A stretch of DNA of 64,000 bases from Nitrosarchaeum sp. (GCA_021414105.1 JAIOPB010000016.1:1-64000); one strand, 5' to 3'. Shown: positions 45,969 through 55,335, counted from the first letter of the stretch. Notes: a model not told the origin generated them from the sequence alone. Numbers and translations are program-made.

Positions 45969-46391
45969 TTATTTTACTATTAAGACAGGAATTTTTGCTT
46001 TATGCATTACATAATTTGACGTACTTCCAAGAAATGCTTCTTTAGCACCACCCACACCTCTAGCACCAATAACAATCATGTCATACTTTCCTGTCTGTGC
46101 AAACTTGACAATTTCAGAACCAGTGTGACCGCCTCCAGTTTTGTACTTGAATGATGCTCCTGCTTTTTGAGCTCGTTTCATTGCTGGTCCAATTGCTTTG
46201 ATAGCTTTGGTTTGTGCATCATCTTTCATTTTTTGTGTATATTTTATGCCTGCAGCAAGTGGTAAATGAAATACATAAAATCCCGTGATTTCTGCGCCAC
46301 TGCCTTTTGCAATTTCAATTGCTCGATCTAATCCTCTAATGGAATTATTAGATCCGTCTAGGGGAACAAGAATTTTGTTGAATTTTGCCAT
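45969..46391 (-). CDS. Universal stress protein UspA family
   Basis: 140 residues: KILVPLDGSNNSIRGLDRAIEIA, nucleotide loop GARGVGGAKEAFLGSTSNYVMHKAKIPVLIV. Starts at the ATG of 46391; a TATA-like TTTTTATAT is about 27 nt upstream. Alone between two CBS genes. Confidence 0.95.
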   Translation of the reverse strand: MAKFNKILVPLDGSNNSIRGLDRAIEIAKGSGAEITGFYVFHLPLAAGIKYTQKMKDDAQTKAIKAIGPAMKRAQKAGASFKYKTGGGHTGSEIVKFAQTGKYDMIVIGARGVGGAKEAFLGSTSNYVMHKAKIPVLIVK

Positions 46392-46536
46392 GTCTTTAGG
46401 GTTGATTCTTCAAATATAAAAAAACAGTATGATTATCACAGATGATATGCTGTTAAAAACAACAAATTGAGCACTTTACATTCATTAATGAAAATTATAT
46501 CATCTGCTTTTATAGAAATTATATTTGTGTGATATT

Positions 46537-47364
46537 ATGTCTGTTATTGATATTTGTAATAAGCCAATTTCCATTCTAAAGAATTCAACAATATCAGATA
46601 TAATTAAAAAATTATTAGAAAATAATCTTAGTAGATTAATTGTTGTGGAAGATGGAAAACCCATAGGAATTATAACTGAAAAAGATGTTGGGTTGTTTCT
46701 TTTTTCTGAGACCACTAAACAAGGATTAGATGATATAATGATTAGTAAAATAATGAAACCAATTATATTTATTGAAGAGACTTCAACGCCTAAAAATTCA
46801 GCAAAAATGATGCTTGAAAGAAGAATTAGTTCTTTAGCAATAGGAACTAAAGAAAATCTTAAAGGAATTTTTACAAAGACTGATCTTATAAAATATTATT
46901 TAGAAAATTATTCAGGAAATAATAAAGTGGTTGATTTTATGACACATGAGTTTATCTTTACTCATACAGCAGCACCACTATTCAAAGTTGTAAGAAAAAT
47001 GTTAGAAAATAAAATATCTAGAATTATTGTAAAGGATCAAAATGAAAAATCAGTAGGCATAATTTCATTTAGAGATTTATTTAGAATTTCTATCGAATTG
47101 GGTAGTGAAGAAGATGATTCTGGCTTTACCATTTCAGAACAAATAAGGAAAGGATTTCTTTCTGAAGAAGGATTTGGAGGTATTTCATTAGCACGAGATG
47201 TTATGAGTAAAGGAATTATCTCAATAAAATTCAATGATGACTTAAAAAATGCATGTAAACTAATCTTAGAAAATAACATTAGTGGTTTGGCAGTACTTGA
47301 TGGAAATAATTCTCTTACAGGTATAATCAGTAAAACAGATATTATAAAAGCTATCACAGTTTGA
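46537..47364 (+). CDS. Four-CBS-domain protein
   Basis: 275 residues with four CBS repeats, ends such as GIITEKDVGL, GIFTKTDLIKYY, GIISFRDLF and GIISKTDIIKA. The ATG at 46537 lies 26 nt after a TATA-like TTTATAG and is preferred to the TTG at 46525. The VIT1-like transporter follows 47 nt later. Confidence 0.9.
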   Translation: MSVIDICNKPISILKNSTISDIIKKLLENNLSRLIVVEDGKPIGIITEKDVGLFLFSETTKQGLDDIMISKIMKPIIFIEETSTPKNSAKMMLERRISSLAIGTKENLKGIFTKTDLIKYYLENYSGNNKVVDFMTHEFIFTHTAAPLFKVVRKMLENKISRIIVKDQNEKSVGIISFRDLFRISIELGSEEDDSGFTISEQIRKGFLSEEGFGGISLARDVMSKGIISIKFNDDLKNACKLILENNISGLAVLDGNNSLTGIISKTDIIKAITV

Positions 47365-47411
47365 ACAAATTTCAAGAATATATTAAAACAAGGAAATTCT
47401 AAATTGTAAAC

Positions 47412-48095
47412 ATGAAACTGCATTTTGATGATTTTATTTATGGTTCTATTGATGGTTCAGTTACAACTTTTGCGATCGTCGCAGGAGTTATTGGTGCTTC
47501 ATTATCGCCTGGAATCATTTTGATTTTAGGTTTTGGCAATTTATTTGCAGATGGATTTTCAATGGCTGCAGGAAGTTATCATGCATCAAAGACTAGAAAT
47601 CAATTCGTTGAAATGAAAAGAAAACAAGAAGAATGGGAAATTGACAATATGGCAGAACAAGAAAAAAATGAAATCAGAGAAATTTACAAAAAGAAAGGAT
47701 TCAAAGATGAATTACTAGAAGAAATAATTAAAACAATCACATCAAGACGAAAAGTTTGGGTAGATACGATGATGAGAGAAGAATTAGGATTAATTGAGGA
47801 TGAAAAAGAACCATTAGATAGGTCAGTAAGTACTTTTGTTGGATTTAATTTGATTGGAGTAATTCCGTTAATTCCATTTATGATTTTAATTTTTATGGGA
47901 ATTAATACAACTTCAGAATCTTTTGTTTATTCAATAATTTCTGTAATAATTGCATTTTTTCTTGTAGGTATGATTAAAGGCAAGATTGTTAAAAAATCAA
48001 AAATAAAATCAGGATTCTACACATTAATCATTGGAGGAATTGCAGCTTTGGTTGCATATTTTGTAGGGTATGGATTGAACTTTTTAGTTCAGTAA
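47412..48095 (+). CDS. VIT1/CCC1-family membrane transporter
   Basis: 227 residues. First two membrane helices with the conserved DGSVTTFAIVAGVIGASLSP and GFGNLFADGFSMAAGSYHA; then a charged cytoplasmic region rich in Glu and Met (about 70-125, EMKRKQEEWEID, ... VWVDTMMREELGL), then three further helices. The family moves ferrous iron or manganese. Together with the Dps-like ferritin it may balance iron. TATA-like ATATATTAAAAC about 27 nt upstream. Confidence 0.9.
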   Translation: MKLHFDDFIYGSIDGSVTTFAIVAGVIGASLSPGIILILGFGNLFADGFSMAAGSYHASKTRNQFVEMKRKQEEWEIDNMAEQEKNEIREIYKKKGFKDELLEEIIKTITSRRKVWVDTMMREELGLIEDEKEPLDRSVSTFVGFNLIGVIPLIPFMILIFMGINTTSESFVYSIISVIIAFFLVGMIKGKIVKKSKIKSGFYTLIIGGIAALVAYFVGYGLNFLVQ

Positions 48096-48107
48096 TTTGG
48101 CGTGTGT

Positions 48108-49010
48108 TTAAAGTGATTTTATATAATCTCGTATAGTTTGGGCAGATATTTTTAATAAGTTACTCTCAGATTCGTTTAATTTTATTTCTATGATTTCTTT
48201 AACTCCAGCTTTGTTTATTTTTATAGGAATTCCCATGGAAATATCTTTTTCACCATATTCACCATTTAATACAATTGATGCAGGTATGATTAGCTCATCA
48301 TTTTTGATAATTGTTCTAATCACATCAAAAGTATTCTTGGCAATACCAAACTGTGATCGACTACCTAAAATTCTTAGAGATTTCCAATAATCTCGAATTT
48401 CTGTTGAAATTGTTTGTTTTTCTGCCTCATCAATTATCTCAAGTATGTTTTTTTCATTAATTTTTACTCTGGAAAATATCGGCACCATAGAATCTCCATG
48501 TTCACCTAACACTAATGCGTCGATAATTTGTGATTGTTTAATTCTAAATTTTTCTGAAAGCAAATATCTAAACCGACTAGAGTCCAAACTGGATGCAATT
48601 CCTATTACTTTATTTCTTGATAATTGAGTTTCTTTCTGAAAAACAAATGTAAGAACATCTAAGGGATTAGAAACTATTAGCACGATTGCAAAAGGACAGT
48701 ATTTTTTTATTTGATTTGCAATTTCTTGTATCATCTTAACTTGAGCATCCATCAATTCAGTTCTACTTTTTAGATATATTCCTGTACTAGCTGTAATTAC
48801 AACAATATCTGAACCAGTTATTTTAGAAAAATCATCAGTGCCATGAATTGAAACATTTGAGTTTTCAGGTATTGCATTGGATATATCTAGAGCTTTACCA
48901 ATGGCTTTATCCTTTGTACGATTTACTAATAGAACATCATCTAATGAATTAGAGACACAAAGAAAAGCAATCGCGGAACCAACTTTTCCACTACCCACTA
49001 TGGAGATCAC
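48108..49010 (-). CDS. Malate/lactate dehydrogenase-family protein (diverged)
   Basis: 300 residues. Rossmann start ISIVGSGKVGSAIAF, catalytic His in VLGEHGDSMVPIFS, and SNPLDVLTFVF. But the coenzyme position after the second strand reads VNRTKDKA, where NAD-dependent members have an acidic residue, which suggests NADP(H). The mobile loop reads TASTGIYLKSRTEL instead of the usual RKPGMxR, lacking the first substrate-binding Arg. Probably a 2-hydroxyacid dehydrogenase with a changed substrate. GTG start at 49010. Confidence 0.85.
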   Translation of the reverse strand: MISIVGSGKVGSAIAFLCVSNSLDDVLLVNRTKDKAIGKALDISNAIPENSNVSIHGTDDFSKITGSDIVVITASTGIYLKSRTELMDAQVKMIQEIANQIKKYCPFAIVLIVSNPLDVLTFVFQKETQLSRNKVIGIASSLDSSRFRYLLSEKFRIKQSQIIDALVLGEHGDSMVPIFSRVKINEKNILEIIDEAEKQTISTEIRDYWKSLRILGSRSQFGIAKNTFDVIRTIIKNDELIIPASIVLNGEYGEKDISMGIPIKINKAGVKEIIEIKLNESESNLLKISAQTIRDYIKSL

Positions 49011-49026
49011 TGTGGTCTCATCTCTT

Positions 49027-49461
49027 TTATTTAATAATTAATACTGGGCAACTAGATTTTTGGAGTATTCCATTTGCAACGCTTCCAAGAATCAATTTAT
49101 CCATTCCAGTTCTTCCATGCGAACCCATTACAATGAGATCAAATTTATGAGATTTTGCATAAGTTGTTATGTCTTTAACAACAGAAACTGATCTTAAAAT
49201 TTGTGATTTCATTGTAATGTTTGATTTGTTTGCAAGATTCTCTAGTTTTTCTATGTGGGGGATTATGGCTTTTTTCTGTTTTTTTAATAATTCAGCATCT
49301 GCTCTAGAATCATAGAATTTGTGATGCCAAGTATCTACTTGAATGCATGTCAAAATTGTAATTTTAGAGTCATATTTTTTTGCCATATCCAATGCAATTT
49401 TGAATGCGTGAAATGATTTATTGGATAGATCAAATGGAACTAGGATATTTTTGAACAACAT
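49027..49461 (-). CDS. Universal stress protein UspA family
   Basis: 144 residues: FKNILVPFDLSNKSFHAFK, loop GSHGRTGMDKLILGSVANGIL. The longest reading begins at 49497, but the ATG at 49461 sits about 27 nt from a TATA-like GTTTTAATAA and is preferred. It lies 17 nt from the dehydrogenase gene on the same strand, so they may be one transcript. Confidence 0.92.
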   Translation of the reverse strand: MLFKNILVPFDLSNKSFHAFKIALDMAKKYDSKITILTCIQVDTWHHKFYDSRADAELLKKQKKAIIPHIEKLENLANKSNITMKSQILRSVSVVKDITTYAKSHKFDLIVMGSHGRTGMDKLILGSVANGILQKSSCPVLIIK

Positions 49462-49532
49462 TGTTTGCAATAATGCAAGTATGTTATTAAAACTCATAGG
49501 GCATTTTTAGAATTGAATACATGCCTAGAATG

Positions 49533-49543
49533 AGTGCAGTGCA
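49533..49543. promoter_or_regulatory. GCAGTG(C/T)A element, copy 1
   Basis: AGTGCAGTGCA, identical at 54913-54923 and 56257-56267. It lies just before the promoter of the winged-helix gene at 49592 (TATA-like TTGTTATATC at 49561-49570). Here the core is 56 nt before the start, about one helical turn farther than at the other sites. Confidence 0.5.
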
Positions 49544-49591
49544 TTGCAATGTGGTCTTACTTGTTATATCAAAAGGTAATGCGGATACTCT

Positions 49592-49921
49592 ATGCAAGCA
49601 TTAATTTCAGGAAGAAAGATAGAAGATGACTCAAGAAAAGACGCCATTCTTGAAGTTGTATCTGATAAATACTGTCGTGCTATTTTAGAAAATACGATGG
49701 AAAAACCAAAATCCGCAATAGAGATAAGCGCTGAAACCAAAATTCCAATAAGTACGGTTTACAGAAGACTGCAAACTTTACACGATAACAAACTGTTAGG
49801 TATTTCAGGTTCCATTAGTACTGATGGTAAGAAATACTTTCTGTACAAGAGTAGAGTTAAAGCCATAGCTACATCATTTAATGGAAGTAATATCGAAATT
49901 GAAGTTGTTCCTAATACTTAG
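49592..49921 (+). CDS. Winged-helix transcriptional regulator
   Basis: 109 residues. Helix-turn-helix DAILEVVSDKYCRAILENTMEKPKSAIEISAETKIPISTVYRRLQTLHDNK-type region (about 15-70; PISTVYRRLQTL is the recognition helix) then a wing and a short tail. ArsR-like family. Its promoter carries the GCAGTG element shared with small genes at 54.9-56.3 kb, so it might regulate itself or that group (inference). Confidence 0.87.
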   Translation: MQALISGRKIEDDSRKDAILEVVSDKYCRAILENTMEKPKSAIEISAETKIPISTVYRRLQTLHDNKLLGISGSISTDGKKYFLYKSRVKAIATSFNGSNIEIEVVPNT

Positions 49922-49950
49922 TATTAGGTTCTTTTCATTTTGGTGAAATC

Positions 49951-50856
49951 ATGTCTGATAATCAAAGTTCTATTTTAAATCAAAAAATGAGAGAGACTCA
50001 GAATATGGAAAAAAGGTATTCAACCCATGTTATTACCATTAGACCAGAATCATCAATTTTTGATGCATTGTTACAAATGCAAACAAATTTTGTTAAACAC
50101 ATAGTAATTGCTACTAAAAACAAACCTGTTGGAATTGTTACTGAGAGAGATATCAATAGATTTCTTGGAGACGATAAAACTGCACATGCAATAGATGAGA
50201 TTCCAATTAAACATGTCATGCAAAAAAATGTAATTACGATACCTGATGACATGGAAGATTGTTTTGATCAATGTGCTGCAAGAATGGAAACTTTCAAAAT
50301 TGGTTCAATTGTAATTGTCAATGATATTGGAGAATTAACCGGTATTATTTCAAGAACAGATCTAACAAAATCTTATGCAGAGGTATTTGGTGGAAACTAT
50401 TTGGTAAAAAATTTTATGAATAAAAAAGTAGTAACTTGCAGAAAAACCGATTCTCTTAAATTTGCATTAAATTTAATGAATAAAAATCAAGTTTCAAGAT
50501 TGATTGTAACTAATGAAGATGGCCATCCTGTTGGTCTCATTAGTACAAATACATTGTTAACACATAGTGATTATTTTACTAAAGACAAAACACGATCTAG
50601 AGAGTATTTGCTTCCAATAAACGGAGAAAAACTTACTGTGAGAGAACTACTAACTGATGAACTTTTAACAATAAATGAAGAAGATGATCTGGCAGTAGCA
50701 GCAAGTAAAATGATAAAAAACAATGTAGGTGGAATTCCAGTAGTTGATTCAAATCAAAATTTGATTGGAATTGTGAGTAAAACAGATGTTGTAAGGGCTT
50801 TTTCTATTGTAGGTGCTCATAAAGAATTAAAGTTAAAGTACAAAGAATTGTATTGA
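49951..50856 (+). CDS. Four-CBS-domain protein
   Basis: 301 residues. Four CBS repeats: endings GIVTERDINRFL, GIISRTDLTKSY, GLISTNTLL and GIVSKTDVVRAFS. A short N-terminal tail precedes the repeats. 29 nt downstream of the winged-helix gene on the same strand, so likely one operon. Confidence 0.92.
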   Translation: MSDNQSSILNQKMRETQNMEKRYSTHVITIRPESSIFDALLQMQTNFVKHIVIATKNKPVGIVTERDINRFLGDDKTAHAIDEIPIKHVMQKNVITIPDDMEDCFDQCAARMETFKIGSIVIVNDIGELTGIISRTDLTKSYAEVFGGNYLVKNFMNKKVVTCRKTDSLKFALNLMNKNQVSRLIVTNEDGHPVGLISTNTLLTHSDYFTKDKTRSREYLLPINGEKLTVRELLTDELLTINEEDDLAVAASKMIKNNVGGIPVVDSNQNLIGIVSKTDVVRAFSIVGAHKELKLKYKELY

Positions 50857-50924
50857 ATCAAAACTAATTTTATACTTAAAGATTGAATTAATTATCTTGT
50901 TTTACAAATTATTGGAGTGTTAAA

Positions 50925-52214
50925 ATGTTTGAACTAAAGCGTGGAATGGGACTTTTTCATCTAACTATGTATGGAGTAGGATTAATTCTTGGAGCTGGAA
51001 TTTATGTACTAATAGGAGAAGCTGTAGGTTTTGCAGGAGATTCTGTATGGATTGCATTTGTCTTAGGATCTATTGTTGCGTTATTTGCTGGACTTAGCTA
51101 TGCAGAATTATCATCAATATTTCCTAAAGCGGCTGCAGAATATACATTCGTAAAGAATGCATTCAAAAATAATTTTGTTGCTTTTATTATTGGATGGCTA
51201 ACTGCAATTACATCTATGATTACAGCAGCAACCGTAGCGCTAGGATTTGGTGGTTATTTTTCAGAATTTTTGAATATTCCAATAGTAATATCTGCAATTG
51301 CACTGATAGGAATACTTTCAATAGTAAATTTCATGGGGATTAAAGAATCATCATGGACAAATACAGTTTTTACAATAATTGAAGCTGCAGGATTAATTCT
51401 AATCATCATAATTGGTTTTACCATTAGTGAACCAGAGTCAGTTAATTATTTTGAAAGTCCAACTGGATTTTCAGGGATTGTTATTGCTTTTGTATTGATT
51501 TTTTTCGCATTTATTGGATTTGAGGATATAGCAAACATTGCAGAAGAAGTACGAAATCCCAAAAAAGTGATCCCAAGAGCAATAATTTTGGCAGTTATGA
51601 TATCAGGAATAATCTATGTATTGGTTTCATTAGCAGTAGTCAGAGTAATCAATTGGGAAGATCTTTCATTATCAGCTGCACCGTTAGCAGATGTTGCAAA
51701 AAGAGGATTGGGCGTACAAGGTCACATTATATTTTCTGGAATTGCACTTTTTGCCATAACAAATACAGTTTTGATTACACTTGTAGCTGGCTCTAGAATG
51801 ATTTATGGAATGGCAAGAGAAAAATCATTTCCACCTATTCTTGCAAAAGTTCATTCTAAAACTAAAACACCGTGGCTGGCAATTATTGTAATCATGTTGA
51901 CAGCTATTGGTTTTTCTATTATTGGAGATATTGTAATTGTAGCAAACATTACGGTTTTTGCAGTTATAATCACTTTTGGAGCAGTAAATTTGTCTGTGAT
52001 TGTACTTCGATATACAGAGCCAGATATTGAACGAAAATTTAGAATTCCTATCAATATTGGCAAGTTTCCAGTTTTACCAATGTTTGGATTAGGAATCTCA
52101 GTGTATATGGCAGTTCAGTTTCAAATTCAAGTAGTTCTTGTAGGTCTTGGGATAGTAGGAATTGGTGCCATTTTTTATCTATTATATGAAAAACGTAACG
52201 TAAGATCAGAATAA
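50925..52214 (+). CDS. APC-family amino acid/polyamine permease
   Basis: 429 residues, about 12 membrane helices. Start MFELKRGMGLFHLTMYGVGLILGAGIYVLIGEAVGFAG carries the GLILGAGIYVLIG helix 1 motif; later GFEDIANIAEEVRNPKKVIPRAI, the helix 6 region of APC carriers. Substrate not deduced. Alone, with its own promoter. Confidence 0.93.
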   Translation: MFELKRGMGLFHLTMYGVGLILGAGIYVLIGEAVGFAGDSVWIAFVLGSIVALFAGLSYAELSSIFPKAAAEYTFVKNAFKNNFVAFIIGWLTAITSMITAATVALGFGGYFSEFLNIPIVISAIALIGILSIVNFMGIKESSWTNTVFTIIEAAGLILIIIIGFTISEPESVNYFESPTGFSGIVIAFVLIFFAFIGFEDIANIAEEVRNPKKVIPRAIILAVMISGIIYVLVSLAVVRVINWEDLSLSAAPLADVAKRGLGVQGHIIFSGIALFAITNTVLITLVAGSRMIYGMAREKSFPPILAKVHSKTKTPWLAIIVIMLTAIGFSIIGDIVIVANITVFAVIITFGAVNLSVIVLRYTEPDIERKFRIPINIGKFPVLPMFGLGISVYMAVQFQIQVVLVGLGIVGIGAIFYLLYEKRNVRSE

Positions 52215-52289
52215 AATTGAATTTATAGGAATTGTAAATTAATTGATTTAATATAATATGATATATACTAAATACTGAAGTTAAATTCA

Positions 52290-52874
52290 ATGAAAACTAC
52301 AACCAATAGACAACCCCATCCTCCAAAAAAAGAAACAACACGCAGTATTACATATCGACTGCCATCTAAAATTGTAGAAGAACTAGAAACAGAGGCGATG
52401 AACAAAAATATATCACATAATGTTTTGGTAAAACAAATTCTTGAGAAATATGTAACATGGGATCGTTTTGGTGCTCAAATGGGCATGATTCCAATTCCTA
52501 AAGGAATTCTAGATGCTCTTGGTAATGACATGAATGGGGAAGATATCAGTGAAATTATTAAAATGATTTTACCGTTTATCAAAGATACCGTTCTGTTTAT
52601 GAAAGGAAAATATGATTTGAAACGATGTATTGAAACATTAGAAGATTATATGCGCGCATCTGGAATGAAATCAGATCATAGAACTGAAGGAGAATTACAC
52701 CATTTTTTTATCCAACATGAATTAGGTATGAACTGGTCATTTTTCACTGAACAACTATTAAAAGAGATTTTTAATCAATTTATGCCAAACAAAAATATCA
52801 AATTCCAAACAACCAAAACTACAGTAATTGCAACAATAGCATTGGGCTCAGACTTTAGTGAACATGATTACTAG
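52290..52874 (+). CDS. Ribbon-helix-helix regulator with C-terminal domain
   Basis: 194 residues. After a short Pro-rich lead, TRSITYRLPSKIVEELETEA and NVLVKQILEKYVTWD form a ribbon-helix-helix DNA-binding unit (about 16-60). The rest, about 135 residues of helices and strands, is not recognised and may sense a ligand. TATA-like box of alternating AT at 52259-52265. Probably regulates neighbouring metal or transport genes (inference). Confidence 0.8.
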   Translation: MKTTTNRQPHPPKKETTRSITYRLPSKIVEELETEAMNKNISHNVLVKQILEKYVTWDRFGAQMGMIPIPKGILDALGNDMNGEDISEIIKMILPFIKDTVLFMKGKYDLKRCIETLEDYMRASGMKSDHRTEGELHHFFIQHELGMNWSFFTEQLLKEIFNQFMPNKNIKFQTTKTTVIATIALGSDFSEHDY

Positions 52875-52925
52875 TATTTGTCCTAGTGATTTTCAACTTT
52901 AAAAATTGTATTTTGTTTAAAAATA

Positions 52926-52942
52926 AGTGTGATAACTACACT
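52926..52942. promoter_or_regulatory. Inverted repeat between TATA and start of the cupredoxin-like gene
   Basis: AGTGT (52926-52930), seven-base spacer, ACACT (52938-52942). It overlaps the expected transcription start, just after TATA TTTAAAAATA at 52916-52925, where a repressor could block. It lies next to the RHH regulator gene. Confidence 0.4.
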
Positions 52943-52947
52943 ATACT

Positions 52948-53424
52948 ATGTTATCAAAGGACAAATGGATAATACTTGTTGCGGTTGTGTTATGCATTGC
53001 AGTTTTAGGAGGAATGATGATATTCATAGGACAAGGAAATATTCGACATGTATCTATCTCATGGCAAGAAAAAATTGAACAAACTGTTGCTTTTGAAGAC
53101 ATTGATGGAAATGTTCAACTAAAGGGAATTTCTGGAATAGATGGAGACCCCAATCCTTATCTTGTAACTAGAACAAATTTTGCATACATCTTGACTGTAA
53201 TTAATAATGGAGATAAACATCACAGGTTATACATTGAAGGATTGAATATTCAGACAGATCTTTTAGAACCTGGGCAACAAGACACTTTAACAATTTATCC
53301 TACAGAAGAAGGAATCTACAAATATTATGATAAACTGCAAGAATTGGAATCATTAGGATATCTTGAAGTACGTACTGTAATTCCTAGTGATGAGTTTACG
53401 GGATTTTTGCGTGATCTCATATGA
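52948..53424 (+). CDS. Membrane-anchored cupredoxin-like protein
   Basis: 158 residues. One N-terminal membrane helix (about 7-28), then a beta domain of cupredoxin shape: VNNGDKHHRLYIEGLNI and the closing GIYKYYDKLQELE. Normal copper ligands (Cys-His-Met at the end) are absent, so it may bind metal differently or not at all. Perfect TATA-start spacing (27 nt) and an operator-like repeat. Followed 43 nt later by an Nramp-like transporter. Confidence 0.72.
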   Translation: MLSKDKWIILVAVVLCIAVLGGMMIFIGQGNIRHVSISWQEKIEQTVAFEDIDGNVQLKGISGIDGDPNPYLVTRTNFAYILTVINNGDKHHRLYIEGLNIQTDLLEPGQQDTLTIYPTEEGIYKYYDKLQELESLGYLEVRTVIPSDEFTGFLRDLI

Positions 53425-53467
53425 TTATCTTTTTGTTCAGATCTGACTACGTGGAGATTTTTACATA

Positions 53468-54760
53468 ATGTCAAAACACAGACTAAAAAAACTCTCAAAG
53501 ATTTTTGGTCCTGGAATAGTTACTGGGGCTTCGGATGATGATCCATCAGGAATTGCTACTTATACTCAGGCAGGAGCGCAATATGGTACTGGTGCACTGT
53601 GGTTTTCGTTGTTTATCTATCCACTAGTGACAACTGTACAAGAAATGTGTGGAAGAATAGGTCTTTTGACTGGAAGCGGGTTGGCAGGAGTCATTAAAAA
53701 AAAGTATTCCAAAAAAACAGTATTCCCAATAATCACACTACTTCTTGTTGCAAACACAATAAACATTGGTGCAGATATTGGTGCAATGTCTGCTTCTGTA
53801 AATCTCATTTTTCCAGGATTTCCAATTCTTCTTGTTACGTTGGCTTTTACTACAACAATAATTTTATCTGAAATTTTAATTCCATATCAAAAATATGTCA
53901 GGATATTAAAATATCTGACACTTTCTTTACTTGCATATTTTGTTACTGCTCTAATTATCGGAAATAATTGGCAACAAGTTTTTACTGCAAGTATTATTCC
54001 ACATGTGGAATTTACTCCAGAATTTTCCATGATGTTTGTTGCACTCTTTGGAACCACTATATCGCCTTACTTGTTTTTCTGGCAGACATCAGAGGAAGCA
54101 GAAGAAGATGTTGCAAAAAACAAGATTAAAGAAATTGGGGAAGGAAAACCACACATTACTAAGCGCGAAATTAAGATGATGCGCATAGATGTTATGCTCG
54201 GAATTGGGTTTTCTGTAATAACAATGTGGTTTATCATTATGACTGCTGCTGGAACTCTGTATACTGGCGGAATTTCAGATGTAATTACGGCAGATCAAGC
54301 TGCAAAAGCACTAGAACCGCTAGTGCAAACATTTCCAAATTCAGGACAAATTGCAAAAACAATCTTTGCATTAGGAGTGATAGGTACAGGTATGTTGGCA
54401 ATTCCAATACTTTCTGGCTCTTCGGCATATGCATTATCTGAAGGATTTGGTTGGAAACAAGGACTAAGTAAGAAATTCAAAGAAGCAAAATCATTTTATT
54501 TGATCATAGCTTCTTCTACTGTGGTTGGATTATGGATTAATTTTATGGGGTTGGATCCAATTAAAGCGTTGTATTATACTGCCATAATTAATGGAATAAT
54601 CGCAGTTCCTTTACTTATAGCAGTAATCAAAGTAGCAAATGACAAGAAAATACTACACACGCATACCAATCGAAGATTATCTAATGTTTTAGGATGGGTT
54701 ACTGTTGCAATAATGGGATTTTCTATTATTATTATGATCTTTACATGGGTGTACTTTTGA
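53468..54760 (+). CDS. Nramp-family metal transporter (atypical motif)
   Basis: 430 residues, about 11 membrane helices. The helix 1 motif reads GPGIVTGASDDDPSGIATYTQAG, where Mn/Fe transporters have DPGN. Helix 6 reads GTTISPYLFFWQTSEEAEED instead of the MPH type. It thus belongs to the Nramp-related branch rather than canonical MntH. Metal not predictable; magnesium and aluminium carriers of the superfamily also differ at these sites. Confidence 0.9.
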   Translation: MSKHRLKKLSKIFGPGIVTGASDDDPSGIATYTQAGAQYGTGALWFSLFIYPLVTTVQEMCGRIGLLTGSGLAGVIKKKYSKKTVFPIITLLLVANTINIGADIGAMSASVNLIFPGFPILLVTLAFTTTIILSEILIPYQKYVRILKYLTLSLLAYFVTALIIGNNWQQVFTASIIPHVEFTPEFSMMFVALFGTTISPYLFFWQTSEEAEEDVAKNKIKEIGEGKPHITKREIKMMRIDVMLGIGFSVITMWFIIMTAAGTLYTGGISDVITADQAAKALEPLVQTFPNSGQIAKTIFALGVIGTGMLAIPILSGSSAYALSEGFGWKQGLSKKFKEAKSFYLIIASSTVVGLWINFMGLDPIKALYYTAIINGIIAVPLLIAVIKVANDKKILHTHTNRRLSNVLGWVTVAIMGFSIIIMIFTWVYF

Positions 54761-54761
54761 T

Positions 54762-54800
54762 CTATCTTGAACGCTTGCGTATTGCTTCAATCTTTTTCAT
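54762..54800 (-). pseudogene. Possible relic of a P-II (GlnB/GlnK) gene start
   Basis: The frame from the ATG at 54800 encodes MKKIEAIRKRSR and stops. MKKIEAI is exactly how P-II nitrogen regulators begin (MKKIEAIIRP). A TATA-like AATAAATA lies about 24 nt upstream on this strand. With only seven matching residues chance cannot be excluded. Confidence 0.35.
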
Positions 54801-54912
54801 AAAAAATATCTAAATTTTGTCTATTTATTGGTCTAGTTAATTATCAACGCGGATTTTAAAATTTGTTGATAAACTGTAATAATTGTTCTGCTTATAATTA
54901 TTAATAATGTTG

Positions 54913-54923
54913 AGTGCAGTGCA
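54913..54923. promoter_or_regulatory. GCAGTG(C/T)A element, copy 2
   Basis: AGTGCAGTGCA, 45 nt (core) before the ATG at 54961, directly upstream of the T-rich TATA-like region. Confidence 0.5.
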
Positions 54924-54960
54924 ATCAAAGGTTTTATTTTTTATCAAGATAAGAACTAAC

Positions 54961-55170
54961 ATGACCTATTGTATTGATGAATGTAAAAAATACAAGGCAT
55001 CAAAACCATTACAAATTGGAAGATACGCAGCAGGACAAAAACGATGTAATTATTGTGAGATATTTGTAGATTATGATGGGATAACATGTCCTTGTTGTAA
55101 TAGACAACTAAGATGTTTGCCACGAAGTAGAAAAGGTAAAGAGAAATATCTAGAACAGATAGTCAGATAA
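54961..55170 (+). CDS. Small zinc-ribbon protein (69 aa)
   Basis: 69 residues with CIDECKKYKA, KRCNYCEIFVDYDGITCPCCNRQLR and a basic end. Two CxxC pairs plus two extra Cys suggest one or two zinc sites. Paralogue of the gene at 56005, whose length and start match this ATG; the longer reading from 54907 would add 18 residues that overlap the promoter element. Possible transcription or nucleic-acid role, unproven. Confidence 0.75.
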   Translation: MTYCIDECKKYKASKPLQIGRYAAGQKRCNYCEIFVDYDGITCPCCNRQLRCLPRSRKGKEKYLEQIVR

Positions 55171-55335
55171 CGGTTCTCTTTTTGAAGTACAGATCTAGAT
55201 AACCACATAAACATAATTTCCAAAGATAATTCTATAATTACAGATTTCCAAAATTAATGGTGCCTAAAAACTAACCAATTATCAATGAATCTACTAATAC
55301 AATATTTTCATTAAATTTTGATCTTTTACAAATCT
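55171..55335. other. Intergenic spacer
   Basis: AT-rich DNA without gene or repeat up to the promoter element of the next gene. Confidence 0.5.

Noticed and set aside
54226-54441. Cys/Tyr-rich 71-codon frame inside the Nramp-like gene
   Set aside because: Alternate-frame shadow of a clear membrane transporter.
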